Assembly (NCBI GenBank): GCA_963839745.1
Contig: CAWIWC010000005.1
Location: 62,001 to 126,000, forward strand
From: JAIBJN01 sp963839745
Lineage (GTDB): Bacteria; Actinomycetota; Thermoleophilia; Gaiellales; Gaiellaceae
Length of the DNA: 64,000 nt
Direction: 5' to 3'
Shown: positions 32,772-41,763 of the stretch, piece by piece
Position numbering within the stretch: the stretch's first letter is position 1
How the letters are laid out: the number at the start of each line of letters is the position of its first letter
Made by a program: the position numbers and the translations under genes
Notes under the pieces: model-generated
Told to the model about the DNA's origin: nothing
The model's database searches: none
Seen by the model: the letters and a program-made list of their open reading frames with translations, nothing else

Positions 32772-33929
32772 CTAGATCGGGACGGCGTCTCTCAGGAGGT
32801 AGGCGGACAGAGCGAGGGCGAGCACCCGTGCCGTGCGGTCCTCCTCGACCGCGGCCAGCGGGACCGCCCAGACCGCGTACCACGGCACGAGCCACGCGGT
32901 GCAGACGAGCAGAAGGCCGGCCGTCAGCGCCAGCCGCGCGCGGCCGCGCCAGGCCTCCCGCAGAAGCCAGAGGTACGCGACCGCGAAGGCCCCTGCGAAC
33001 ACCGCGGCCACCGCGCCCTCGGGGAGGCCGAGGCTGGCGAGCCGGACCGGGATCGCGTACCACGCGCGGTCCTCCGCCAGGTTGGTGGCGAGCGGGCCCG
33101 TCGCGCCCGCCCACTCGAGCCCGTAGCGCCACGTGGCAATCGTCACGATCACGACCGCCGCGACGGCCAGGCCGCGATGGTCGATCCGGCGCCCGACGCG
33201 GCGGGCTTCCAGGAGCCTGAGCGGCAGAAAGAGGACGGGGACCCACTTGATCGCGATCGCCGCTGCCCAGGCGGCTCCGGCAAGCGCCCTCCGTCCCGAA
33301 GCGGCCAGCGCGAGCGCCCCGAGGACGAAGGCCATCATCCACGCATCGTTGTGACCTCCGCCCGCGAAGTGGATCGCGAGCAGCGGGTTCCAGCCGACGA
33401 AGGCCGCGGCGAACGAGGGGCGAGACGAGAGCCTCGCGGCGAGCAGGACGAGCACGACCATCGCAAGGGCGGCGAGCGTCCTGTACGTCCAGGCGGCAGC
33501 ATCCGGCGACTCGCCGACGGCCTCTGCATGGACCTCGGACACGAGCGTGAACCCCGGGCCGTAGACGGACGTCGTGTCGTACCAGTACGAGCCCATGAGC
33601 GGGTAGGCCGGGTCGTCCGGGTAATCGCTCGGCACGTCCACGTACGGGTTGCCGTCATGCACCGCGGCGATGCGCCCGTAGTCCCAGTAGGTGTAGACGT
33701 CCGTGGAGAGGAGCACCGGCCCTGCGAGCGGCAGGAGCTGGATCGCACACGCGAGGGCGATGACGACGCGCAGCCGGATGCGCGCACCAGCGCCGCTGAG
33801 CAGGAAGAGGCCCGCGAGGTAGGCCGCGAACGCCGCGGCCATCGCTCCGAGGTAGAGCCAGGCCCAGGTCGTGTCCTCGCCGTCGTGCTCGGGGACGAGC
33901 GGAGAGCTCTCCGGGTACGCGAACGCCAC
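32772..33929 (-). CDS. GT87-like polytopic membrane glycosyltransferase
   Basis: 385 residues, about ten helices. A loop with STDVYTYWDYGRIAAVHDGNPYVDVPSDYPDDP and YGPGFTLVSEV resembles the DxD-type entry loop of polyprenyl-phosphate-dependent mannosyltransferases (GT87/PimE-like); later GHNDAWMMAFVLGALA and KWVPVLFLPLRLLEARR. It probably transfers a sugar to an envelope lipid or glycan. GTG at 33929 is used, but the frame stays open upstream and encodes another good helix (AGWALVAGALVLALVATAVAF). A start at CTG 34019, inside the PBP tail, is therefore possible. Downstream of PBP1A in the same direction. Confidence 0.78.
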   Translation of the reverse strand: MAFAYPESSPLVPEHDGEDTTWAWLYLGAMAAAFAAYLAGLFLLSGAGARIRLRVVIALACAIQLLPLAGPVLLSTDVYTYWDYGRIAAVHDGNPYVDVPSDYPDDPAYPLMGSYWYDTTSVYGPGFTLVSEVHAEAVGESPDAAAWTYRTLAALAMVVLVLLAARLSSRPSFAAAFVGWNPLLAIHFAGGGHNDAWMMAFVLGALALAASGRRALAGAAWAAAIAIKWVPVLFLPLRLLEARRVGRRIDHRGLAVAAVVIVTIATWRYGLEWAGATGPLATNLAEDRAWYAIPVRLASLGLPEGAVAAVFAGAFAVAYLWLLREAWRGRARLALTAGLLLVCTAWLVPWYAVWAVPLAAVEEDRTARVLALALSAYLLRDAVPI

Positions 33930-33984
33930 AGCCGTCGCGACGAGCGCGAGGACGAGCGCTCCCGCGACGAGCGCCCAGCCTGCG

Positions 33985-36210
33985 CTAGCCGGGACTGGTG
34001 GTGGTCGGAGGCGGCTCAGTCGTCGTCGGCGGAGGCTCAGTGGTGGCCGGCGGACCGGTCGTGGTCCCCGGCTTCTTGTCCTTGTCCTTCTTCGGCTTCT
34101 TCGGTGGCGGCGGCGCGCCGAAGTTCGCGTACTCGAGATCCTGGCTCGACCAGACCGCCGGGTGCTTGGGCTCCGGCCAGGGGAGGTAGGGCATGCCGCC
34201 GAAGGCGGCCTGCATGAAGAGGTGCCAGATATCGGCAGGGAACGTCCCGCCTGCGACCGAGATCCCGTGGACGCTGTTCATCTCGATCTGCGCGTTCGGG
34301 TAGCCGACCCAGACGACGGTCGACGCACGCGGCGTGTAGCCGGCAAACCAGGCGTCGACGTGCTCGTCGGTCGTGCCCGTCTTGCCGGCGGAGTAGGGGT
34401 CGCCGTAATACGCGCCGGTACCCGTTCCGCCCGTCATGTTGTCCTGGAGGATCTGCGTCACGGCCATGGCCTGGCCGTCGGTCAGGACACGGCGCCGCTT
34501 GGGCTTGCCCCAGCGGGCGGTCCCGTCGACCTCGCCGCTCGCGAGCACGACCTTCTTGATCGCCATCGGCTCCGAGAAGACGCCGCCCGCGGCGAGCGTC
34601 GCGTACGCCGAGGCCATCTCGAGCACCGAGACGGAGTTCGATCCAAGCCCGATGGAGGCGACCGGGAGAAGCTTGGTCTTGATCCCCATCAGCCGCGCCG
34701 TCCTGACGACGTTCTCCGGGCCGACGTCGAGCGTCAGGCGCGCGTACACGGTGTTGTCCGAGCTGAGCGTCGCGGACGAGATCGGCACAGAGCCGAGGTA
34801 CGAGTGGCTGTACGTGGCCACGTCCCAGGCCTCCGAATTCGGGTCGGGCTGCCAGTGCAACGGCGCCGAGAGGTAGCTGGTCGAGAACGGGTTGATGCCC
34901 TGGCGCACGGCCTCGACGAGCACGAAGGTCTTGAACGACGACCCAGACTGTCGCTTGCCCTGCACCGGAAGGTTGAACTCACCGGTCTTGCGACCGGGGT
35001 TAGCCGACGTCATCGCGCGGATGGCGCCGTTCTTCGGATTGATCGACACAATCGCGGATGCGGGATCGCCCGGCTGGCCCAGCGCGTCGCGCATCGACTG
35101 CACGGCGAGCTTCTGAAAACGCGGGTTGATCGTCGTGTAGACCTTGAGCCCGCCGCCGCGCACGGTCGAGGCGCCGTACTTCTCGATCAGGAGCTCGCGC
35201 ACGTAGGAGAAGAAGAACGGCTCGCGGATCTTCGTGTAGAGCTGCCCGGCCTTGAGCTCGAGCGGCGTGTTGACGGCGTCGACGTAAGTCGCCAGGTCGA
35301 TGTAGCCGGCGTCCTTCATGGCGGCGAGCACCTCGTTGCGGCGCCGCAGGGCTTCGTCGGGCTTCTTGAACGGGTCGTAGACCGAGGGCGCCTGCGGGAG
35401 GCCGGCGATCGTCGCGGCCTGGACGAGATCGAGGTTCTTTGCGGGCTTGGAGAAGTACGTCTGCGCGGCCGCCTCCGCGCCGTAGGCGTGGCTGCCGAAG
35501 TAGACCTGGTTCAGGTAGGTCTCGAGGATCTTCTCCTTGCGCCAGCGCTTGAGCTCGGCGCCGGCGAGCTTGGGCTGCGCGCCCCAGAGCAGCGGCAGGC
35601 CTTCCTCCTCGAGCTTGATCGCCAGGCACGCCTCCTTGGTCTTGCGCTCCCAGGAGACCTCGCTGCCGATGTAGAGGTTGCGGACAAGCTGCTGGGTGAG
35701 TGTCGAGCCGCCCTGGACGATCTCGCCGCTCTCGAGGTTCTTGACCGCGGCGCGCACGATCCCCTCGTAGTCGATGCCCGAGTGCGAGTAGAAACGCCTG
35801 TCCTCGATCGCCACTGTCGCCTGCGCGAGGAGCGGGGATATCTGGTCGAGAGCGATCGGCTGGCGGTTCTTCTCGGCGGGGATGGCGCCCAGGATCGAGT
35901 TGTCCGCCGCGTAGACGAACGAGTTTTGGCCGATCGAGACCGGCCGCAGGGATTCGAGCGAGCAGCTGTTCCTGAAGGCCTGCGCGCCGGTGAACGCCGC
36001 GGCGACGAGAACTGCCGCTCCGGCCAGGAAGATCGCCAGCAGCGAGACGAGGATGAAGCGGCGCGACTGCGCGCGGTCCCGGCGGCGGCGGTTGCGGCGG
36101 CGGCGGCGCTGGCGGTTGTCGACCGCCAGCTGGCCGTTTCCGTTGCCGTTGCCGTTCTTGCCGTTGCGGCCGTTTTTCCCGTTCTTGCCGTTGCGTCCGT
36201 TTGCGGTCAT
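33985..36210 (-). CDS. Class A penicillin-binding protein (PBP1A-type)
   Basis: 741 residues. Makes and cross-links peptidoglycan. An N-terminal Asn-Gly-Lys repeat (about residues 4-26) and an Arg-rich stretch precede the membrane helix (FILVSLLAIFLAGAAVLVAAAF). The GT51 domain has EDRRFYSHSGID, GGSTLTQQLVRN and RKTKEACLAIKLE. The transpeptidase has SGSSFK, SSDN and KTGTT. A Lys-rich then Pro/Thr-rich tail (PPPTTTE repeats) follows. ATG 36210 overlaps the mscS stop as ATGA. Confidence 0.95.
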   Translation of the reverse strand: MTANGRNGKNGKNGRNGKNGNGNGNGQLAVDNRQRRRRRNRRRRDRAQSRRFILVSLLAIFLAGAAVLVAAAFTGAQAFRNSCSLESLRPVSIGQNSFVYAADNSILGAIPAEKNRQPIALDQISPLLAQATVAIEDRRFYSHSGIDYEGIVRAAVKNLESGEIVQGGSTLTQQLVRNLYIGSEVSWERKTKEACLAIKLEEEGLPLLWGAQPKLAGAELKRWRKEKILETYLNQVYFGSHAYGAEAAAQTYFSKPAKNLDLVQAATIAGLPQAPSVYDPFKKPDEALRRRNEVLAAMKDAGYIDLATYVDAVNTPLELKAGQLYTKIREPFFFSYVRELLIEKYGASTVRGGGLKVYTTINPRFQKLAVQSMRDALGQPGDPASAIVSINPKNGAIRAMTSANPGRKTGEFNLPVQGKRQSGSSFKTFVLVEAVRQGINPFSTSYLSAPLHWQPDPNSEAWDVATYSHSYLGSVPISSATLSSDNTVYARLTLDVGPENVVRTARLMGIKTKLLPVASIGLGSNSVSVLEMASAYATLAAGGVFSEPMAIKKVVLASGEVDGTARWGKPKRRRVLTDGQAMAVTQILQDNMTGGTGTGAYYGDPYSAGKTGTTDEHVDAWFAGYTPRASTVVWVGYPNAQIEMNSVHGISVAGGTFPADIWHLFMQAAFGGMPYLPWPEPKHPAVWSSQDLEYANFGAPPPPKKPKKDKDKKPGTTTGPPATTEPPPTTTEPPPTTTSPG
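36130..36204 (-). repeat. Hexanucleotide-like tandem repeat in the PBP1A N-terminus
   Basis: About a dozen imperfect copies of a 6- to 9-base unit of the type AACGGC/AACGGCAAG, read as repeated Asn-Gly(-Lys/Arg). Being multiples of three, copy changes would alter tail length without a frameshift. Such tracts are prone to slippage. Confidence 0.7.
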
Positions 36211-36959
36211 GCGTACACACCCTCCGAGCGAAGGCGTTCAACTGCTTTACGCCGCAAGGCGGACGAAAGGTCCGCCGCAGCTTCGGCGTTGCGCGCCCAT
36301 GCCTCCACGGTCACGACGGCTCCGCTCGGGTCGAGCTGGCTCACGTGAACAGTGGGCTCCTTCTCAGTCATCTTCTCGGCAAGACCTTGGGCTTCCTCAA
36401 GGAGGAACGTGATCGCTCGATCGAGATCGGCGGTGAGGGGCACCGCGACCCGGACCGCGACCAGGTGCTCGGTGCCTGCAATCGTCGCGTTTCTGATGGT
36501 ATCGGAGGCTAGCTTGGCGTTCGGAACGTAGTAGCGCGCGCCGTCTCCCGCGCGGATGACCGTGTACGTGAGGCCGATCTGCACGACGGTGCCGGACGCG
36601 CCCGCAACGGCGACGCTGTCGCCGAGCCTGAGGGGCTGCGCGAACGCGATCAGGATGCCTGCGATGAAGTTCGAGAGCGTCGACTGCGCGGCGAGGCCGA
36701 GGACGAGCGCGATCACGGCCGAGGACGCCAGAATGCTGCCGGCCACGGCGCGCACCTGGGGGAAGACGAGCAGCGCGCTCAAGACGCCCACGCCGACGAC
36801 GACGGCGAGGGCGCTGCGGCGAACGACGTGGTAGATCGTCAGCGTCTCCGGCCGCAGCGTGTAGCGGCGGGAGATCATGCGGTCGACGGACCAAGCGGCG
36901 ATGAACGTCGCGATCAGGACGACCCCGGCGATGATGGCACGCTGAATCCACTCGTCCAT
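36207..36959 (-). CDS. MscS-family mechanosensitive channel
   Basis: 250 residues. Two outer helices (AIIAGVVLIATFIAAWSV and ALAVVVGVGVLSALLVF) and a pore helix (ASSAVIALVLGLAAQSTLSNFIAGILIAFAQPLRLGD), the typical MscS Gly/Ala-rich TM3 with its QPLRLGD end. The beta domain VVQIGLTYTVIRAGDGARYYVPNAKLAS follows. Opens on membrane tension in hypo-osmotic shock. Coupled to PBP1A downstream, so channel and wall synthesis are made together. ATG at 36959. Confidence 0.93.
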   Translation of the reverse strand: MDEWIQRAIIAGVVLIATFIAAWSVDRMISRRYTLRPETLTIYHVVRRSALAVVVGVGVLSALLVFPQVRAVAGSILASSAVIALVLGLAAQSTLSNFIAGILIAFAQPLRLGDSVAVAGASGTVVQIGLTYTVIRAGDGARYYVPNAKLASDTIRNATIAGTEHLVAVRVAVPLTADLDRAITFLLEEAQGLAEKMTEKEPTVHVSQLDPSGAVVTVEAWARNAEAAADLSSALRRKAVERLRSEGVYA

Positions 36960-36973
36960 CGCTACGGAGTTCT

Positions 36974-37387
36974 CTAGAAGGGGAGCGGCTTCCTGCCCGC
37001 GAAGCCGTCCTCGAGCCCGTGCCAGTAGCCCACGTCGGGCTCGCCGAGCTCCCAGCAGAGGAGCACGGTGTCGCCGTTCTCCGGGTGTCGGGCCGGGAAG
37101 TCGACCAGGCCGCGGTCGAGGTCCTTCACCTGCACGCCGAGCTCGTTGATCTGGCCGACGATCGCCGCGAGGCCGGCCGCAGCCCGCGCCACGGCCTCCT
37201 GGAGCTCGCCGACGCGGCCCGGATCGAGGCTGCCGCCGTTCCCGGCCACGAGCGACTGCACCTCTTCCAGCTCGGCTCCGAGCGCCACGTAGGAGCGGCG
37301 TTCCTCGACGAGCCGCTCCACCAACGGGCGGACGACGGCCAGCGTGCCGTTCGCCTCGTCTGGCGTGAAGAACTGCATGTTCGACAT
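36974..37387 (-). CDS. DUF2203 family protein
   Basis: 137 residues, no membrane segment. FTPDEANGTLAVVRPLVERLVEERRSYVALGAELEEVQSLV is a coiled helical start, followed by the family end ELGVQVKDLDRGLVDFPARHPENGDTVLLCWELGEPDVGYWHGLEDGFAGRKPL. The function of the family is unknown. ATG at 37387, with a second ATG three codons later. It is divergent from the binding-lipoprotein gene with only about 13 bases between starts. Followed by mscS after 14 bases. Confidence 0.88.
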   Translation of the reverse strand: MSNMQFFTPDEANGTLAVVRPLVERLVEERRSYVALGAELEEVQSLVAGNGGSLDPGRVGELQEAVARAAAGLAAIVGQINELGVQVKDLDRGLVDFPARHPENGDTVLLCWELGEPDVGYWHGLEDGFAGRKPLPF

Positions 37388-37400
37388 AGTGCCGACCGTA

Positions 37401-38336
37401 GTGATCAACCGCGTCACAGGCTGCGTCGTCCTGGCGCTCCTCGCCCTCGGCGCCGCGGCCTGCGGAGAGCGCGCCGAGCCGACGGGCGAGATCGAGCAGC
37501 GCTATCCGGTCACCGTGCAGGGCGCAGGCGAGCGGCCCACGATCGCTCCCGCGCTCCCCGAGCGGATCGTCGCGCTCGACCCGGGCGCCGCGGAGCTCGT
37601 GATCGCACTCGGCGCCCGCGACCGGCTCGTGGGCATTCCCGCCGGGATCCGCAGGGGCAACGGCCCGCGGCAGGCGCCGGGCGCGGCCGCCCAGGTGGTG
37701 TCGGCGAACGGCCAGGTCCAGGTGGACGAAGTCGCCGGCCTCGAGCCCGACCTCATCGTCGCCACGCCGGGCATGGACCTGCTCGACCTCGCGCGTGCTC
37801 AGAGGGAGTCGGGCGCCGCGCTCTACGTGCAGCCGAGCTCGTCCGTCGACGACGTCCTGCGCGCCACCCTCGAGCTCGGCTTCCTCGTCGGCGAGCCCGT
37901 CGCAGCCAGGCAGGTGGCCGAGCAGATCCGCACCGAGGTCGCGGCCGTCGAGGACCGCATCGCCGGGCTGCCGCCCCGAACGACCTTCGTCGATACCGGC
38001 TTCTTCATCCCGGTCCCCGAGCGCTCGCTCCTCGGCGACCTCGTCCGCCGGGCCGGCGGGCGGAGCATCGCGGGCGCCACGCCATCCCCCGAGCCGTTTC
38101 CCCTCAACCGCCTCAGGCGGCGCAATCCGCAGGTCTACCTCGCCACCTCCGAAAGCCAGGTCATGCTCGAAGATCTGCGCGCCAACCCGGAGACCGCCTC
38201 GCTTCGCGCCGTCCGCCGCGGGCGGTTCGCCATCATCCAGTCCGAGCTCGCCAACCGCCCCGGCCCGCGGGTCGGGCGAGCGCTCGAGCAAATCGCCGCC
38301 GCCCTCTACCCCGATGCATTCGCCGAAGGCCGCTAG
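37401..38336 (+). CDS. Helical-backbone metal/B12-type substrate-binding lipoprotein (BtuF-like)
   Basis: 311 residues. A lipoprotein signal (VVLALLALGAAAC, Cys about residue 19) then the cluster-A-9 fold: RIVALDPGAAELVIALGARDRLVGIP, VDEVAGLEPDLIVATPGM, the long backbone helix and FVDTGFFIPVPERSLLGDLVRRAGG. It resembles binding proteins for cobalamin or siderophores, but no permease or ATPase gene is nearby. GTG 37401 is chosen; GTG 37389 would extend it by four residues. It overlaps the HAD gene by 23 bases. Confidence 0.86.
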   Translation: MINRVTGCVVLALLALGAAACGERAEPTGEIEQRYPVTVQGAGERPTIAPALPERIVALDPGAAELVIALGARDRLVGIPAGIRRGNGPRQAPGAAAQVVSANGQVQVDEVAGLEPDLIVATPGMDLLDLARAQRESGAALYVQPSSSVDDVLRATLELGFLVGEPVAARQVAEQIRTEVAAVEDRIAGLPPRTTFVDTGFFIPVPERSLLGDLVRRAGGRSIAGATPSPEPFPLNRLRRRNPQVYLATSESQVMLEDLRANPETASLRAVRRGRFAIIQSELANRPGPRVGRALEQIAAALYPDAFAEGR

Positions 38337-38973
38337 CGACCTCGACGCGGTCACGGTGGACGCGAACGGCACCGCGGTCGACCTGGACGATCCCACCGAC
38401 CGCCTCCAGGCCGCGCTTGCCGAGCGAGGAGTCGAGCGCGACCGCAACGTCGTCGCGGCTGCCTTCAAGGCCGAGGTCGCCTACTACATGCCGCGCACGC
38501 TCGAGGGAGCGGACGAGGCGGGCCTCGCCGACCTCCTGCGGCGCTGCACCGGGGTCTTCCTCGAGCACGCCGAAGCCGGCCTCGAGCCGGAATCCTTCGC
38601 CCAGGCGTTCGCGGACAGCATCCGCTTTCGCCCGATTCCGGGCGCCGTCGAGGCGCTGAAGCGGCTGCGAGGGGCGGGACTGGCGCTCGCCTGCGTGTCC
38701 AACTGGGACGCGTCGCTCGAGGCCCAGCTCGACCGCGCGGGCATCGGTTCCTACTTCACCGCGGTCGTCAGCTCTGCGGAGGCCGGCGCCGCCAAGCCCG
38801 ATCCCGGCGTGTTCACCGTCGCGCTCGAACGTCTCGGCGTCGAGCCGGGGCGAGCGCTCCACATCGGGGACACCGAGGCCGACAGCGAGGGCGCGGCGGC
38901 GGCAGGCCTCGCGTTCGAGCCCGTGCCGCTCGCTACGCTCCCCGAACGGCTGGGGCTCGGCCGGCGACCATGA
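38314..38973 (+). CDS. HAD-superfamily hydrolase (haloacid dehalogenase-like)
   Basis: 219 residues. Motif I VTVDANGTAVD (nucleophile Asp, with Asn instead of the second Asp as in haloacid dehalogenase-type members), motif II CVSNWD, motif III Lys in AAKPDPGVF and motif IV IGDTEADSEGAAAAG, plus a helical cap. Probably a phosphatase or dehalogenase; substrate unknown. ATG at 38314 lies inside the end of the binding-protein gene. The next gene overlaps it as ATGA. Confidence 0.9.
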   Translation: MHSPKAASDLDAVTVDANGTAVDLDDPTDRLQAALAERGVERDRNVVAAAFKAEVAYYMPRTLEGADEAGLADLLRRCTGVFLEHAEAGLEPESFAQAFADSIRFRPIPGAVEALKRLRGAGLALACVSNWDASLEAQLDRAGIGSYFTAVVSSAEAGAAKPDPGVFTVALERLGVEPGRALHIGDTEADSEGAAAAGLAFEPVPLATLPERLGLGRRP

Positions 38974-40133
38974 GCGAACGCAAGCGAGGCCTCTCGACGA
39001 GGGCCATCCACACTCCCCCGCTCCAGTCCGGGCCGGGGGACCCTGTCGTCGGACCGATCGTCGCGTCGACGACCTTCGCGTTCGAGCGCGTCGCCGACCT
39101 CGGCCGCGTGATCGCCGAGGAGGAGTACGGGTTCACGTACGCGCGCCTGCGCAACCCGACGGTCGAGGAGCTGAACGCGGTGGTCGCCGAGCTGGAGGGC
39201 GCCGAGGCGGCGCAGTGCTTCGGCTCGGGGATGGCGGCCATCAGCGCCGCCTTGCATTCGACGCTCGCGCCGGGCGACACGCTTCTCCTTCCGCAGCAGC
39301 TCTACGGCACGACCTACCACCTCGCCGAGGCGCAGCTGCGCCCGCGCGGCGTCGAGGTCGAGTACCTGGACGCGACCGACACGGCCGCCTGGGAGCGTCC
39401 AGCACGAGTGCGCTTCGTCGAGACGATGGCGAACCCGGGCTTCCCGCTCGCCGACCTGGCCGCGATCGCGGCCACCAAGGGCGACGGCCTCATGATCGTC
39501 GACAACACCTTCGCCTCGCCGGCGCTCTGCCGACCGCTCGAGCACGGCGTCGACATCGTCTGCGAGTCCGCCACCAAGTACATGAACGGCCACCACGACG
39601 TCACCGCCGGCGTCCTCGCCGGCAGCGCGGAGCTGGTCGCGGCCGCGCGCGCCCACCAGATCTCGGTCGGCTCGATCCTCGATCCCTTCCCGGCGTTCCT
39701 CGTCCGGCGCGGCCTGAAGACGCTCACGTTGCGGATGGAGCGCGCGAGCGCCAACGCTCTCACGGTCGGGCGCTTCCTCGAAGGGCACGAAAAGGTGTCG
39801 CAGGTCCTCTACGCCGGGCTCGAGAGCTATCCCCAGTACGAGCTCGCCCTGCGCCAGCTCGACGACTCGGGCGGGATGCTCGCCTTCGAGCTCGACGGCG
39901 GGCGCGAGGCGGGAGAGCGCTTCATGGACGCGCTCCAGCTGTGCGGCCGGGCGACGAGCCTCGGCGGCGTGGACACGGTGCTCCACCATCCCGCCTCGAC
40001 GAGCCACCGCCAGTACACGCCGGAGCAGCTCGCGGCGGCGGGGGTCTCGCCGGGCCTCCTGCGCCTCTCCGTAGGGTGTGAGGATGCCGACGACATCGTC
40101 GCCGACATCGAGCAGGCGCTCGCGCACGCATAA
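38970..40133 (+). CDS. PLP-dependent Cys/Met-metabolism enzyme (cystathionine gamma-synthase/lyase family)
   Basis: 387 residues. RGLSTRAIHTPP at the start, YARLRNPTVEELNAVVAELEGAEAAQCFGSGMAAI, VRFVETMANPGFPLADL, VDNTFASPALCRPLEHG and the PLP lysine Lys203 in SATKYMNGHHDVTAG. The C-terminal SLGGVDTVLHHPASTSH resembles the substrate loop of the family. It may be a cystathionine gamma-synthase, gamma-lyase or methionine gamma-lyase; the sequence alone does not decide. ATG overlaps the HAD stop. Confidence 0.93.
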   Translation: MSERKRGLSTRAIHTPPLQSGPGDPVVGPIVASTTFAFERVADLGRVIAEEEYGFTYARLRNPTVEELNAVVAELEGAEAAQCFGSGMAAISAALHSTLAPGDTLLLPQQLYGTTYHLAEAQLRPRGVEVEYLDATDTAAWERPARVRFVETMANPGFPLADLAAIAATKGDGLMIVDNTFASPALCRPLEHGVDIVCESATKYMNGHHDVTAGVLAGSAELVAAARAHQISVGSILDPFPAFLVRRGLKTLTLRMERASANALTVGRFLEGHEKVSQVLYAGLESYPQYELALRQLDDSGGMLAFELDGGREAGERFMDALQLCGRATSLGGVDTVLHHPASTSHRQYTPEQLAAAGVSPGLLRLSVGCEDADDIVADIEQALAHA

Positions 40134-40785
40134 CGGCAAGGCCGCGGCCATCTGGCTCGGCGTCTGCGGCTTCCTGATCGCAAGTGCGTTCTACCTCGCC
40201 AGCCTCGAGACCGAGGACGACAGCGAGGCGCTCTACGACGGCGGCCTCGCAGTTGCCGGCGCCATCCAGTACGCGATCATCGTGCTGATCGCGGTCGGGA
40301 TCGCGCGACTGTTCCCGAACCCGATGAACGCACTCGGCCTACGCCGCTTCCACGCCCGCTGGGTCTGGATCTCGTTCGTCGTCGTCTTGGCGACCCTGGC
40401 TGTCGGCATCGCCCTCGAGCCGGTTCTGCACGGCGGTGAAGAACAGGGCCTCGCGCCCGACGAGTGGCAACCCGACCACGCTACCGCCTTCGTCGTCAAC
40501 TCGGCCATGATCGTGCTCGTGGCGCCGTTCGTGGAGGAGCTCTTCTTCCGCGGCATCGGCGTCCGCGCGCTCACCGTCTTCGGCACGATGGCCGCCATCG
40601 TGCTCTCCGGAATCGTCTTCGGCGCCGTGCACGGGGTCCTCGGAGCGCTGCCGCCGCTGGCGCTCTTCGGCATCGGCCTCGCCTGGATCCGGGTGCGCTC
40701 CGCCAGCATCTGGCCCGGGTTCATCGCCCATGCGGCGTACAACGGCATCGGCATCGCCTTCCTCGTCCTTAGCTGGGCCATCTAG
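40084..40785 (+). CDS. CPBP-family intramembrane metalloprotease
   Basis: 233 residues, about seven helices. The three CPBP motifs are present: EELFFRGIGVRAL, FGAVHGVLG and WPGFIAHAAYNGIG. Members cleave prenylated or membrane proteins, or process peptides; the target is unknown. ATG 40084 (or GTG 40078) lies inside the 3-prime end of the PLP enzyme gene, a 50-base overlap, with AGGGTGTGAGG as ribosome site. Confidence 0.88.
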   Translation: MPTTSSPTSSRRSRTHNGKAAAIWLGVCGFLIASAFYLASLETEDDSEALYDGGLAVAGAIQYAIIVLIAVGIARLFPNPMNALGLRRFHARWVWISFVVVLATLAVGIALEPVLHGGEEQGLAPDEWQPDHATAFVVNSAMIVLVAPFVEELFFRGIGVRALTVFGTMAAIVLSGIVFGAVHGVLGALPPLALFGIGLAWIRVRSASIWPGFIAHAAYNGIGIAFLVLSWAI

Positions 40786-40814
40786 GGCGGCGGCGTGGAT
40801 ATTCTGGGCGCCTG

Positions 40815-41102
40815 ATGCGGCCGAGCGACCCCGAGCAGGACCCCGTCGTCCGCGACCTGCGCGAGCGCATCACCGAGGTCGACCGCACGATCCTCGAGGC
40901 CGCCAATACACGGCTCAGGCTCGTCCGCGAGTTGCGCGAGCACAAGATCGCGCAGGGCTGGGACTTCGTCGATCCCGGCCGCGAGGAGCGGCTGCTCGAC
41001 GCGCTTGCACGCGAGAACCCGGGCCCGCTCAGCGACGAGGCCGTACGACAGCTCTTCCTCGACCTCCTCGCGCTCACGAAGCGCGAGGTCGCCGGCAACT
41101 AG
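40815..41102 (+). CDS. Chorismate mutase (AroQ type)
   Basis: 95 residues, all alpha. LRERITEVDRTILEAANTRLRLVRELREHKIAQGWDFVDPGREERLLDAL has the typical Arg, Arg, Lys and (D)PxRE spacing of AroQ domains that convert chorismate to prephenate for Phe and Tyr. Stand-alone form, no prephenate dehydratase attached. ATG at 40815, 29 bases after the protease gene. Converges on the bifunctional nuclease gene. Confidence 0.92.
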   Translation: MRPSDPEQDPVVRDLRERITEVDRTILEAANTRLRLVRELREHKIAQGWDFVDPGREERLLDALARENPGPLSDEAVRQLFLDLLALTKREVAGN

Positions 41103-41105
41103 CGA

Positions 41106-41594
41106 TCAGCCCTCGGTCGAGAAGTCGTCGGGCTTGACCTCGTCGAGGAACTTCTTGAACTCCTCGACGACCTCTTCCTCGTTCACGTCCTCGTGCTCGA
41201 ACTCGATCGCGCTCTCCTCGATCACGGCCTCGGCGGCGAAGATCGGGGCGCCGGCGCGGACGGCAAGGGCGATCGCGTCGCTCGGCCGGGAGTCGATCTC
41301 GAGCTCGGTCCCGTCCACCGCGACCGTGATGAGCGCGTAGAAGGTGTTCTCGCGCAGCTCCGTGACGGCGATGCGGACGACGCGCGCCTCGAGCTGCCCG
41401 AGGATCTCGGTGAAGAGGTCGTGGGTCATCGGTCGCGGCGTCGCAGCGCCCTGGAGCTTCATGAGGATCGCCGCTGCCTCGGGGTGCCCGATCCAGATCG
41501 GGAGGAACTTGTTGCCGTCGGCGGTCTTCAGGAGCACGATCGGCTGCTTGCCGACCATGTCGAAGCTCACGCCGTAGATGACCATCTCGTGCAT
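41106..41594 (-). CDS. Bifunctional nuclease family protein (DUF151)
   Basis: 162 residues. VIYGVSFDMVGKQPIVLLKTADGNKFLPIWIGHPEAAAILMKLQG, RPMTHDLFTEIL, YALITVAVDGTELEIDSRPSDAIALAVRAGAPIFAAEAVIEE are the family core; a C-terminal acidic UVR-like helix VNEEEVVEEFKKFLDEV follows. Plant and mycobacterial homologues are linked to nuclease activity and stress. ATG at 41594 (MHEMVIYGV). Confidence 0.92.
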   Translation of the reverse strand: MHEMVIYGVSFDMVGKQPIVLLKTADGNKFLPIWIGHPEAAAILMKLQGAATPRPMTHDLFTEILGQLEARVVRIAVTELRENTFYALITVAVDGTELEIDSRPSDAIALAVRAGAPIFAAEAVIEESAIEFEHEDVNEEEVVEEFKKFLDEVKPDDFSTEG

Positions 41595-41689
41595 GGACAG
41601 GAACCCTCGTCTGATGATAGCCGTGCCCCTCCGAAGGGGAACCACACCAGGAGGCACCGCTCTCCGGGCGGGTCGCGGGTTCGGTGAGG

Positions 41690-41753
<64 letters not shown>

Positions 41754-41763
<10 letters not shown>

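Noticed and set aside
33871..36348. 825-codon plus-strand frame opposite PBP1A
   Set aside because: No domain; composition is that of a shadow. PBP1A motifs on minus are complete.
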